From: FEN-987 sp964598845
GTDB lineage: Archaea; Thermoproteota; Bathyarchaeia; 40CM-2-53-6
Reading direction: 5' to 3'
Assembly: GCA_964598845.1 (NCBI GenBank)
Contig: CAZRDM010000031.1
Coordinates: 1-21,967, forward strand
Length of the DNA: 21,967 nt
Shown: positions 8,007-15,785 of the stretch, one piece after another
Position numbering within the stretch: the stretch's first letter is position 1
Layout: every line of letters begins with the position of its first letter
Program-made: the position numbers and the translations under genes
Notes under the pieces: generated by a model
Told to the model about the DNA's origin: nothing
The model's input: only the letters and a program-made list of their open reading frames with translations
Database searches by the model: none

Positions 8007-8480
8007 GTGAAATTCGATTTGCCCTTATCGAAATCTGAGTTGGAGAAGTTCCTTAACGGAACTCGGCTGGCTTATCTCGCAACAACATCGAAGAGCGGAA
8101 GACCACGTGTGACTCCGATGTGGTATTTGTACGAGGAAGGATGCTTCTACCTGACAACGCGAATGGGTCGTCTGAAGGGCATCCATATCAAGAATAATCC
8201 TTGGATCGCCCTCAGTATTGCCACCGATGATCGACCTTACCGAGCGGTATGCGCATTCGGCAAAGCCAAGATTCTTCAGAAGAATCGAGACGAATGGTTG
8301 CAGAAGATTTCTTTCCGGTACGGGAAACCAGAAGGCAAGCGATGGTTAGCCCATGCCACAAAGGAACCTGACAGAGTTGCCTTGATGCTCAAACCCGACA
8401 GGATTCTGTCATGGCATTACGGGCGCGACGATCATTCTCGACAGGAAAAAGGAGAGTCAATGGCGACGGCAATTTCGTGA
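8007..8480 (+). CDS. PNPOx-like flavin/F420-binding split-barrel protein
   Basis: A 157-residue protein of the pyridoxamine-phosphate-oxidase-like split-barrel fold. The N-terminal block FLNGTRLAYLATTSKSGRPRVTPMWYLYEEG and the following TTRMGRLKGIHIKNNPWIALSI are the usual cofactor-binding features. Homologues bind FMN, F420 or haem, and many archaeal members are F420H2-dependent reductases; the cofactor here is not known. The start is a GTG. It lies 11 nt after the nitroreductase, so it is the last gene of the ArsR-PDO-OsmC-nitroreductase operon. Confidence 0.8.
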   Translation: MKFDLPLSKSELEKFLNGTRLAYLATTSKSGRPRVTPMWYLYEEGCFYLTTRMGRLKGIHIKNNPWIALSIATDDRPYRAVCAFGKAKILQKNRDEWLQKISFRYGKPEGKRWLAHATKEPDRVALMLKPDRILSWHYGRDDHSRQEKGESMATAIS

Positions 8481-8589
8481 GCTGTGAAACTGCCTTTCTA
8501 GGGTCAGAGGAGCGACGAGGCTTTCACAGCCTCACTTTCTGGCGGCTATGCGCTCTCCTTGAAGTCAATCGGTCAAGCGCTTCAACAGT

Positions 8590-8805
8590 AAGATATCTAG
8601 ACCTTTTCTCTTCGCGGAGAATTCATCCAGAACTCATTGAAGTGGCAATCAAGATCATTGTCACAATCTATGACGCTTCCTACGTTGCACCTGGACAAGG
8701 TAAAGTCTTGCGCCGCATACAGAGCAGACAAGAAACTAATGGAAAGAGTCAAGAATGAAGCGACGATCAAACATATCTCAGATTATATCGTTTTGGTCGG
8801 GCTCA
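8590..8805 (+). pseudogene. Decayed VapC (PIN) gene, frameshifted and 5'-truncated
   Basis: The 8481-8802 gap contains the C-terminal half of an archaeal PIN toxin in two frames. The first frame reads LDLFSSRRIHPELIEVAIKI then VTIYDASYVA, the stretch around the third catalytic Asp. After a shift near 8684-8690 the second frame continues KSCAAYRADKKLMERVKN then IKHISDYI, the end of a PIN domain (the TADKKL-type fourth Asp and the final ISDY). The N-terminal half with the first Asp is absent, and no antitoxin is visible. The remnant runs into the 3' end of the convergent methyltransferase. Confidence 0.6.
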
Positions 8806-10563
8806 GTATCTGCCCGTAGCTCGCTTCGCCATATCGCCATATCGTTCTCTTCTCTTCTCAGTTATCTTTCTTCTAACTTCTCTAAAGTAATCCTCCCGCT
8901 TCCTCATTTCTGTTTCAAAGTAGTCGACCGCCTCTCTGCAAGCCGATATGTCGACCTTGGAACACCTAGCAAGGAACGGAATTAGGGCTCTATATGCCAT
9001 TTCCCTCAGTTGTGGTTCCGCCATATCCTCCCTCAAGTTCTCATCCAACAGCTCTCTGACGTATTTCTCAAATTCGTCAAGGGCGCGACGCGCCATGAAA
9101 TCAGCAGGCTGGATCTGTGGTTCCTTCACAAATGCAAATACGAAGTCGCCAACGAACGCCCCAATTTGCATGGCATGAAAAGTCGTAGTGTATGCTCTGA
9201 TCGGGCGCTGGTACAAGAACCCATCGGGATGAAGTGCAAATCCCGCTCTAGAAGCGCTCGTAACAAAGCTCGCTACAACCCTCATGTCTTTGCTGTTGAA
9301 TGTGGAGACCAGGCGCCCCCGAGGTTTGAGAACGCGATAACATTCCCTGAATACCTCGTGCAACATCCCCTCATATTCTTCAAGGGATTTGTTCTGCGTC
9401 TTGTTGATGATCACTTCATCTTCCTTGTTCATCGTGAGTCCTCCACTCAACCAGACGTACCAGAAATCCCCAAGTTCGCCGTAGTTCACATTCCCCCCAT
9501 ATGGAGGGTCGGTAATTATCGAATCGATGCTCTCATCAGGTATGGGCAGTTTCACTGAACTCGTCGTCAAAATAAGGCAGGTGGCGTCTCTCTCTGTCAG
9601 ATCATCAAAGGCTTGAGCGAGTCTGCAGAAGTCTCCAATAACACGATTACCATACCTCTTTCCCCTTGCGACAGCGATTACTCGCCGTTCGAACGTATTC
9701 CAAACATTGATTTCAAGACTTCTTGGATATATCCAGTACGCATGCATTGCCCATCCTTCAACGATCTTCCCCCTGAGATGCGATTGGCGGCTTGCCCATT
9801 TGAGGGAACTACTGAGCGCGAACTTCAGGAATTCTCTGGCTTCTTCGTCGGCAACGTTGCCGATTTCCTTGAATAGTAGGGAAAACGCTAGCAAGTTTCG
9901 TTTCGTAAACAGCTCATAAAAATGATTGATGTTCTTGCTTAGTAGAGAACTTGTTTTGTCGCCAGGCGGCACAGGCGTCCTAGGATACCAGAGATCGCCT
10001 TTGTCGATATGCGAGACAAATTCCTCGTCAATTTTTCTTGCGAGCTGCACGTCTTCCTCAGTAGGCAACCTCTCTGCAGAAGAGCCGCAGATAGGGCATT
10101 CGTATCGTAACCGGGTAATTTGCCGCGTTTGCTCGTCCCATTCTATCCAATCGGCGTGCGCTTCCGAACTGCATTTGGAGCACCTCGTAGAATACAGTTT
10201 TAGGATCGCTTCTCTCGCTCTCTTGGCTAATTGGGAGAAAGCGCGATGAAATCGCTCGAGGTCTACTGGCCGCACTTCCATTTTGGTAATATAGGTTGCC
10301 AGAGGATTGATGTCGACGCCTACGACTTTTCTTCTCAGTTTTAGTGACTCGACGATAGTAACTCCGCCGCCACAGAAGGGATCGAGGACAAGATCGGCTG
10401 GAGAAGTGTAGTGTGAGATGAGTTCTCTGAATACGTTCCATGGTCTGCGCGCGAAGTACTTGTGCATAGTATAGACTGGCGTATGTGGTTTGGCCTCAAT
10501 TGTCCTGAACGCGGACATGATGTTGAACCGTCTTCCTACCTTGGTCTGGTGGTTGCTCCTCAT
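8803..10563 (-). CDS. DNA methyltransferase with Zn-ribbon insertion (DPPY type)
   Basis: A 586-residue DNA methylase. SAM-binding motif I is DPFCGGG at residues 61-67, followed by VGVDINPLATYI. The catalytic motif IV is DPPYGGNVNY at residues 352-361. Between them lies a probable zinc ribbon, C128-x2-C131 and C156-x2-C159. The order, motif I before motif IV with a large middle region, is seen in Zn-ribbon adenine-specific methylases of the COG1743 kind. A DPPY motif favours N6-adenine. The charged C-terminus (residues 500-586) may add DNA contacts. No restriction gene lies next to it, so it may be an orphan. The real start may be M16 (nt 10518). It is divergent from the Nudix-like gene. Confidence 0.85.
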   Translation of the reverse strand: MRSNHQTKVGRRFNIMSAFRTIEAKPHTPVYTMHKYFARRPWNVFRELISHYTSPADLVLDPFCGGGVTIVESLKLRRKVVGVDINPLATYITKMEVRPVDLERFHRAFSQLAKRAREAILKLYSTRCSKCSSEAHADWIEWDEQTRQITRLRYECPICGSSAERLPTEEDVQLARKIDEEFVSHIDKGDLWYPRTPVPPGDKTSSLLSKNINHFYELFTKRNLLAFSLLFKEIGNVADEEAREFLKFALSSSLKWASRQSHLRGKIVEGWAMHAYWIYPRSLEINVWNTFERRVIAVARGKRYGNRVIGDFCRLAQAFDDLTERDATCLILTTSSVKLPIPDESIDSIITDPPYGGNVNYGELGDFWYVWLSGGLTMNKEDEVIINKTQNKSLEEYEGMLHEVFRECYRVLKPRGRLVSTFNSKDMRVVASFVTSASRAGFALHPDGFLYQRPIRAYTTTFHAMQIGAFVGDFVFAFVKEPQIQPADFMARRALDEFEKYVRELLDENLREDMAEPQLREMAYRALIPFLARCSKVDISACREAVDYFETEMRKREDYFREVRRKITEKRRERYGDMAKRATGRY

Positions 10564-10715
10564 TGAGTGACCGGGCAGGTCTTCTTTGAATCTCCGAAAA
10601 GAACTTCACCAAGTTAAGCGATACGGAACGGTTTACGTCGTGAGCAGCTAGATCGAATTGATCTTGTCGTAACGTATATCGGGAGCGAGTCGTAGCTCCT
10701 AGTGGTGGTTCCAGA

Positions 10716-11219
10716 ATGATCAAGAAGGCTCTCTTCATGGAAGGCCACGTTCCGAAGGGTGGGGCGTGCATCTCGGCCTTCCTCGTCTTGAAGCGTGACG
10801 CGGCAATTCTGGTGGGCAAGATGACTAAACCTGAGGTCTGGGTTGAGAAGTTTCTGGTCGGTGAGAGCTTCGCTCCGAAGTATGTGGCTTCAAACAAATG
10901 GGTCATTCCTGCCTCCCACTTGAAGTTCGGTGAGAAACCTGACGATGCTGCAAACAGGATCTTAGCAGATGAAATACGAGGTAGGAAGAGCAAGTTGTCA
11001 TTATTGCAGGTGCAGTCCCATCTCTCAGAGGATCCAGCCGATCCAGAGGCTGCGCACTGGGATATCTGCTTCGTCTATAGTGGAAGAACTAGAGGCGAAA
11101 TAGAGCGACCTGAATGGTTCTCGGAGCTCAGGTTCATGCGGCCACGGGAACTTAAGAGCGATGATTTCACCCGAGGCCACGGCGATGTACTAAAGCAACT
11201 CGGGGTAATCAAGAATTGA
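10716..11219 (+). CDS. Nudix-fold protein with degenerate Nudix box
   Basis: A 167-residue protein laid out like a Nudix hydrolase: beta strands around ISAFLVLKRDAAILVGKM, then WVIPASHLKFGEKPDDAA followed by NRILADEI, then strands ending WDICFVYSG. The Nudix box (Gx5Ex7REUxEExGU) is only partly kept. The first E, the R and the final E of the REUxEE block are there (E at GEKP, R and E in RILADEI), but the leading G is S and the first E of REUxEE is I. Such changes can mean weak hydrolysis or a binding-only role. The start could also be the M eight residues in. It stands alone, divergent from the methyltransferase. Confidence 0.6.
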   Translation: MIKKALFMEGHVPKGGACISAFLVLKRDAAILVGKMTKPEVWVEKFLVGESFAPKYVASNKWVIPASHLKFGEKPDDAANRILADEIRGRKSKLSLLQVQSHLSEDPADPEAAHWDICFVYSGRTRGEIERPEWFSELRFMRPRELKSDDFTRGHGDVLKQLGVIKN

Positions 11220-11232
11220 ATCACATTCAGGT

Positions 11233-11532
11233 TCATGAGGCTTCGTAAGCATATGACAGCTCATAGGGATAACTCTCAAACGTCGCGACCTTCGCGCCCT
11301 TCATGATCCTCATCATGAGATGAATTGTCCTAGGCTTCAGGAAAATCGTCAAGAACTCGTGACCGGTGGTCCCCTCGACATAGTTCACAATACGCCTTCC
11401 GTCTAAGCTCCTGTAAATCCTCGCCGAAGTGAGACTGGTTTGCTTACTCGCGTCCTTAGTGGCTTTCACAAGCGAATCCACAAGGCGCCGCTGATTCTTA
11501 GGCTCAACGCGAAAAACACTGATCCAAGTCAC
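11233..11532 (-). CDS. ABM-domain (antibiotic biosynthesis monooxygenase-like) protein
   Basis: About 99 residues with the dimeric alpha+beta barrel pattern of ABM proteins: TWISVFRVEPKNQRRLVDSL, then SLTSARIYRSLDGRRIVNYV, then a C-terminal strand. Members of the fold include quinone-forming monooxygenases, haem-degrading enzymes and many uncharacterised small proteins. Here the usual catalytic residues cannot be checked by eye. The frame can be extended to a TTG at 11577, but the GTG at 11532 sits just after a GGAAG ribosome site, begins at the domain, and avoids overlapping the divergent gene. It converges on the Nudix-like gene, leaving only 13 nt. Confidence 0.6.
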   Translation of the reverse strand: MTWISVFRVEPKNQRRLVDSLVKATKDASKQTSLTSARIYRSLDGRRIVNYVEGTTGHEFLTIFLKPRTIHLMMRIMKGAKVATFESYPYELSYAYEAS

Positions 11533-11581
11533 TGTCTTCCTTCTAGTTGGGCTTGCTGGAGGACACTTGGTTGCCAACTAC

Positions 11582-11950
11582 ATGAGGGGACCCGGACCGT
11601 CTAACATTATGATCCTGACGAACTTTGAAAAACAAGTACTGACGGGATACCCGCTGACACTTGACGAAGCCAAGGCTCAAGGATACCTCCTAGAAGGTGA
11701 GTGTCTGCCTTGGATGGGTTACCACTACGTCAAAGCTACCCCAGATGGCCAGGTGGTCTACCTGCTTCTGCTGTTCAACTCGAAGAGCGAACTGATCGGG
11801 ATAGAGTTCGAGTCCCTCACCGAACCGAAGAATCGTCTAAAGGGATCTTCCCAGCCCCCATGGGAGGACCTTAAACAGGGCCACCTTGGGTTGGAATTCG
11901 AGCACTGGATACTGCACATATACTGGGAATCACCTGCGAACGCCTGCTAA
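11582..11950 (+). CDS. Hypothetical protein (122 residues)
   Basis: I do not recognise this family. The protein is soluble, with no membrane segment and no signal peptide. Notable parts are GECLPWMGYHYVKATPDGQV near the middle and GLEFEHWILHIYWESPANAC at the end, with two histidines and two cysteines in conserved-looking spots that could bind a metal. The alternation of VVYLLLLF and ELIGIEFES suggests a beta-rich fold. Starts at 11567 (TTG) or 11609 (ATG) are also possible. It is divergent from the ABM-domain gene, so the two could share a promoter region. Confidence 0.55.
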   Translation: MRGPGPSNIMILTNFEKQVLTGYPLTLDEAKAQGYLLEGECLPWMGYHYVKATPDGQVVYLLLLFNSKSELIGIEFESLTEPKNRLKGSSQPPWEDLKQGHLGLEFEHWILHIYWESPANAC

Positions 11951-12011
11951 TCTCTTAGGGGATTGCTAAACTAGAACCCACTTTTTTCAATATCTTCTCA
12001 AATGAGAAAGG

Positions 12012-12421
12012 ATGCGCCAAGGATCTGGTCGCGTGCTGTCAGTGATTTGGCTTCATCGCGCAGTCAATCTACTAATCTACTGCTCCGTGGCGCTTGGAAT
12101 TCCTCTTCTTGCACTACTGTACGAAGCGGTACCAACTTGGCTCTTCCTCTCTGTTTCCTAGGCTGGCTCGTCTTCCTCTTCGCCGCCATCCTAGCCACAT
12201 TGGGTCACGTGATCGCCTATCCGCTTGTCATGGCTCTCTCAGTCTTGACGCTGATCGTTTCTCTTCCTCAGCCCGAACATTTCTCCTTTGTGAGAGCAGG
12301 CATTTCAGTCGCCTCGCTTACATTCCTAATCGGCTCTGCCCTACAACTTGCAGTACTAATTCTCATATCAGTATACTTGGTGAAGACGCGAGGCTTAACT
12401 AGAGAGGGCGGACAAGCCTAG
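12012..12421 (+). pseudogene. Membrane-protein gene with apparent frameshift
   Basis: Two frames together make one coherent membrane protein. From the ATG at 12012 the first frame reads MRQGSGRVLSVIWLHRAV, then a clear membrane helix (LLIYCSVALGIPLLALLY), and meets TAG at 12159-12161. The second frame (an ATG at 12002 opens it) has a Ser-rich, non-helical start that looks like out-of-frame noise. From about 12150 it then gives three hydrophobic helices (FLGWLVFLFAAILATL, YPLVMALSVLTLIVSL, LQLAVLILISVYLV). A one-base shift near 12150-12160 joins them. It could be a true pseudogene, a sequencing indel, or recoding; no classical slippery heptamer is seen. Function unknown. Confidence 0.5.
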
Positions 12422-12463
12422 TTGCGAAGGTCGTTGGGTTATAGGTCCAACCTAGCTTCCTAG

Positions 12464-12479
12464 TGCGCCAAAACGCGCA
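12464..12479. terminator. Short hairpin between convergent genes
   Basis: TGCGC (12464-12468) and GCGCA (12475-12479) flank a CAAAAC loop, placed in the 123-nt gap between the membrane-protein gene and the Trm5-like gene, which point towards each other. It could serve as a bidirectional terminator. The stem is short and lacks a T-run, so this is weak. Confidence 0.22.
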
Positions 12480-12544
12480 TACAGCCCCCCACCCACCCCT
12501 CACAACAATAAGGGCCTAACCTTACTCATGTACCCCCTCACAAC

Positions 12545-13378
12545 TCACTGCAACGTGAATTCCACGCATATCCTGCTGATGGATGGGCTGTAGCTTCCAC
12601 ATCTGAAAGTACCAAGTATCCTCAGTTTACGGCCGAAGCTTACCACGGCCTCCGTTAACTGCTCTGTCGCTTCCAGTTTGTTGTGAGCGAAGGTGTAGTA
12701 ATGTATCACCCCGTCCTTCCTCAGGGCCGGCAGTGCGATATCGAGAAATGTGTCGGCTTGCTTTGGTAGAGGCATGATAATTCTATCGAATAGCCCCAGC
12801 ATCGGAACCGTGGCTCTAACATCCCCTTCAATCACATTGACCATGACTTTGTTCATCAACACGTTCTGACGCATGTACTCGACAGCTTTCGGGTTGAGCT
12901 CAGCAGCCGTAATCTCGCTTCTGCTCTTCTTAGCTGCAAGTATCGCGTATGGCCCAACGCCTGCGAACATAACCAGAACCCTCTCCCAGTCTCGGATCTG
13001 CCCCACGACTCGCATCCTCTCCGACGCTAAGCGCGGGCTGAAGTAGGTCTGCGCTACGTCAAGCTTGTAGGCGCAGCCGAACTCCCTGTGGATTGTCTCT
13101 GTCCTGTTCTCGCCCGCAATCACCTCCAACCCTGGAAGTCGGTATTCGCCTGAAACCACTCTCACCTTCAGGGCCGCGACTCTTACCCTAGGGAACGCGT
13201 GGAGAAGCGTCCCACCTATGAGTTTCTTCTTCGCAAGAAGGCGATCGTCCAGTTCAAGAACTGCGATGTCGCCTATCATGGTGTAGGACGACGGAAGGAC
13301 CCTTGACTCATCATCGTTGAGTTTGCCAGCCAGTGCTTCACGGAGCGACCTTGGCTGATGATTCATCTTCACGCACAC
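12545..13378 (-). CDS. Trm5/Tyw2-family tRNA methyltransferase, lacking D1 domain
   Basis: A 277-residue enzyme of the Trm5/Tyw2 family, which modifies G37 next to the tRNA anticodon. It starts at the D2 domain (SLREALAGKL at residues 11-20) and continues with GENRTETIHREFG, TYFSPRLASERMR (111-123, with the catalytic Arg at R116), VMFAGVGPYAI (137-147), ELNP and GDV. The N-terminal D1 domain of M. jannaschii Trm5 is absent. The family NLP motif appears as PLP (IMPLPK, 201-206) and the Asp before MFAG is Val. It could be true Trm5, or a wyosine-pathway relative. It is the last gene of the minus-strand cluster with the DEAD-box helicase. Confidence 0.78.
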   Translation of the reverse strand: MCVKMNHQPRSLREALAGKLNDDESRVLPSSYTMIGDIAVLELDDRLLAKKKLIGGTLLHAFPRVRVAALKVRVVSGEYRLPGLEVIAGENRTETIHREFGCAYKLDVAQTYFSPRLASERMRVVGQIRDWERVLVMFAGVGPYAILAAKKSRSEITAAELNPKAVEYMRQNVLMNKVMVNVIEGDVRATVPMLGLFDRIIMPLPKQADTFLDIALPALRKDGVIHYYTFAHNKLEATEQLTEAVVSFGRKLRILGTFRCGSYSPSISRICVEFTLQ

Positions 13379-13429
13379 GAAAAACTATGTGAGCAGGCAA
13401 CCTAGAGTAAAGTCGGTATGTCTTGTACA

Positions 13430-13690
13430 CTACCGACGCAAGAGTCCTTTTCGAGTGACGTATACTATCTTCTCCTCTACCTTGACCCTGAGGCTGTATC
13501 TTGCCCTCTCATATCCCTCAATCTTGGAACATCGTAATCTGAACGCCCGCGCAAGGTTCTCAGCTTCCTTTATGGACCGGCAACGGACCATAAAGCCTTC
13601 AATTATGCCTCTTGAGACCAACATGAGTTTCCTCTGTCGTTGACCGTAAGCGACACGCCTATCAAAGGTCCCAGGTCTGTACTCCTTCAC
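13430..13690 (-). CDS. Small basic hypothetical protein (86 residues)
   Basis: I do not recognise this protein. It is strongly basic (many Arg and Lys), with an N-terminal RPGTFDRRVAYGQRQRKLML segment, a helical middle (SIKEAENLARAFRLR) and a beta-strand-like end (SLRVKVEEKIVYVTRKGLLRR). Composition and position between a Trm5-like enzyme and an OB-fold protein suggest nucleic-acid binding. It lies 51 nt upstream of the Trm5-like gene on the same strand. Codon use looks like its neighbours. Opposite-strand readings of this region look like noise. Confidence 0.5.
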   Translation of the reverse strand: MKEYRPGTFDRRVAYGQRQRKLMLVSRGIIEGFMVRCRSIKEAENLARAFRLRCSKIEGYERARYSLRVKVEEKIVYVTRKGLLRR

Positions 13691-13828
13691 TCGTTACATC
13701 CCCAAAAAAGCTTGAACGTACGTGAGCAGTATTGGACCCGTGCTCTAACTCGGCGCAACCTCCTGAGAGGGTTGACGCGAAGCTCACAGGAAATCAAGCA
13801 CGCCTGGATCATTGACCGTGATGCCTTG

Positions 13829-14491
13829 CTATCGAGCGGTTTCGCCTGCGGAATGGACGGTTGAGATGCTTCCGGTTCTCCAAGGGAGAAATAGCTGCAA
13901 TTCGCCTCTGAAGGTATTGACCCTGGCACCCCGAATGACTACTGTATCATCCTTCGCTACAGAATCAATGCGCCTGTTCCATAGAGGAAGTCGAATCTGC
14001 CCTGTGCCGTCTGAGAGAGTTGCTACGCATAAGGCAAGGGGCGTGCCATTTCTCGACTCGATCGACCTCACCTCCGATTTATCCGTGACCTTCACCGTCA
14101 GGCACACGTGCCTCAAGCCGACTCGAAGGTCAGCGATATGTCTCTCCATTTGAGGGCAGTCAGTCGCAGCAGATCTTGCCTCTTCCATATTCAGTAGTCG
14201 CCTGAACTCTGGAGGTAGATGACGAAGCTTCGCTAGCGAAGCCTCTGAAATAGCGGCTTGCGCCACAGATCGCTTGTTCTGGGAGAACATGAAACAGAAG
14301 GTCTTGTCCTCTCGCGGACGTACCTCTATCGACAGAGAACCGCACGTCGACTCTTTGCTGCCCTTGGCCTTCTCCAAAGCGTGATACAGATCCTCAGGTT
14401 CCAAGCCGTATTTCCTTGCCAACAAAAGGAGGTAGATTAAATCGCGATCCGAGCGATGTTCTCTTGCAAGGCTTCTCAAGGCCGATGACAT
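13829..14491 (-). CDS. OB-fold single-strand nucleic-acid-binding protein
   Basis: A 220-residue protein starting MSSALRSLAR. The N-terminal half is helical and may hold a small helical domain (DLIYLLLLARKYGLEPEDLYHALEKAK). The C-terminal half is an OB fold: HVCLTVKVTDKSEVRSI, LALCVATLSDGTGQIRLPLW and DDTVVIRGARVNTFRGELQL, the pattern of RPA/SOSS-B-like single-strand binders. The frame can be read upstream to 14695, but that part lies inside the helicase gene in another frame. The ATG at 14491 sits one base after the helicase stop codon, so the two are co-translated. It probably acts with the helicase on RNA or single-stranded DNA. Confidence 0.75.
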   Translation of the reverse strand: MSSALRSLAREHRSDRDLIYLLLLARKYGLEPEDLYHALEKAKGSKESTCGSLSIEVRPREDKTFCFMFSQNKRSVAQAAISEASLAKLRHLPPEFRRLLNMEEARSAATDCPQMERHIADLRVGLRHVCLTVKVTDKSEVRSIESRNGTPLALCVATLSDGTGQIRLPLWNRRIDSVAKDDTVVIRGARVNTFRGELQLFLPWRTGSISTVHSAGETAR

Positions 14492-14492
14492 G

Positions 14493-15785
14493 TCAGCTTC
14501 TCTCTTTACGTGGTGGCTTCTCCATGAATGCGTTTCGGTGGCGGAGACCTCGGAAGACTGAGCCGTCGGTGTACCTGACCTGCCGACGGGATCTTCCCTG
14601 AAATCTACGACGAGTCTCATGATGAAATTCTCTACGCGTTTCGCTTCTAGGAGTGAAGATGTCCTCGCCGAGATTGTTGGAGTTGAGACGTTCAATCTGA
14701 TAGTGTGCCATATCTTGAATTGTACGAAAGTCTGTGCTTTGTTCAGGGGATACGATCGTCACAGCGGTTCCTTTCTTTCCTGCTCGTCCGGTTCTACCGA
14801 TCCTGTGGAAGTATGTGTACGGATCCTCGGGAACATCGTAATTGATTATATGCGTGACTCCCTCGATATCCAAGCCTCTGCCCGCTAGATCAGTGGCAAC
14901 TAACACCCGTCTCCGACCGCTTCGGAAGGCTTCCATTGCGTGATCGCGCTGATTCTGGGAGAGGTCACCATTTATCACGGTCACATTCTCGTTTCTCCTT
15001 CTAAGTGACTGGGCCAGCCAGAACGTGGTGCGTTTGGTTCGACAGAACACAATGGCGCGTTCCACTTTCTTGTCCTGCAAGAGCCTGAGAAGCCCCTCAA
15101 GTTTCCTCTCAGAATCGAGTTCGTAGAAATATTGGCCGATCTCCTTGATGTTGAGATCCTCTGGCTCAATCAGCACCTCGCGAGGGTTCTTCATGTGTTT
15201 ATGGGCGAGTTTCAGTATCTCGTCAGGCATTGTCGCTGAGAAGAGGGCCGTTTGACGCCTTCTTCCGATCCTTCCAAGGATGCGTTCAACATCGTCTATG
15301 AAGCCCATGTCAAGCATCCGATCGGCTTCGTCCAGGACAATGCACTGGACGTTATCGAGTTGGAGGGTCCCGCGTTCGAGATGGTCAATGACGCGCCCAG
15401 GTGTCCCAACAACGATCTGCGGGCAATCTTCTAGTGCATCAATCTGAGCGTAAATTGACTGGCCTCCATAGATGGCTAAGGCACGTTTGCCTGTGTGCTT
15501 GCCGTACGAGTTGATGTCTTCGGCAACCTGCACCGCAAGCTCGCGCGTCGGAACGAGCACTATCGCCTGAACATGAAGGTCTAGTTCATCAACGATCTCC
15601 AGTATCGGCAGACCGAAAGCGGCGGTCTTTCCGGTTCCTGTGTGTGCCTGACCAATGACATCGCTCCCACTCCACAGAAGCGGGATAACCGCCTCCTGGA
15701 TAGGAAAGGGCACGTCAAATCCAAGCGCTTTGATAGCACTCAATATCTCTGGGCTTAAGCCCAATTCTTCGAAACTACTCATCAT
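14493..15785 (-). CDS. DEAD-box ATP-dependent RNA helicase
   Basis: A 430-residue DEAD-box helicase with both RecA domains complete. Visible motifs, in order: Q-motif region (FEELGLSPEIL, FPIQ), I (AHTGTGKT), Ia (PTRELA), Ib (TPGR), II (DEAD), III (SAT), IV (IVFCRTKRT), V (ATDLAGRGLD) and VI (HRIGRTGRAG). A basic Arg-rich tail of about 55 residues follows, rich in RR and RGS-like pairs, which should add RNA affinity. These enzymes unwind short RNA duplexes and remodel ribonucleoproteins, in archaea often in ribosome assembly or cold response. The start is one of two adjacent ATG codons. It is the first gene of the RNA-linked cluster, preceded by a long leader region. Confidence 0.95.
   Translation of the reverse strand: MMSSFEELGLSPEILSAIKALGFDVPFPIQEAVIPLLWSGSDVIGQAHTGTGKTAAFGLPILEIVDELDLHVQAIVLVPTRELAVQVAEDINSYGKHTGKRALAIYGGQSIYAQIDALEDCPQIVVGTPGRVIDHLERGTLQLDNVQCIVLDEADRMLDMGFIDDVERILGRIGRRRQTALFSATMPDEILKLAHKHMKNPREVLIEPEDLNIKEIGQYFYELDSERKLEGLLRLLQDKKVERAIVFCRTKRTTFWLAQSLRRRNENVTVINGDLSQNQRDHAMEAFRSGRRRVLVATDLAGRGLDIEGVTHIINYDVPEDPYTYFHRIGRTGRAGKKGTAVTIVSPEQSTDFRTIQDMAHYQIERLNSNNLGEDIFTPRSETRREFHHETRRRFQGRSRRQVRYTDGSVFRGLRHRNAFMEKPPRKERS

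Noticed and set aside
12002..12150. Ser-rich N-terminus of the frame beginning at 12002 as a genuine protein start
   Set aside because: Its composition looks like out-of-frame reading of the neighbouring membrane helix, which reads well in the other frame.
14492..14695. Upstream extension of the OB-fold protein
   Set aside because: It lies wholly inside the helicase gene in another frame, and an ATG just after the helicase stop fits operon spacing and domain limits.
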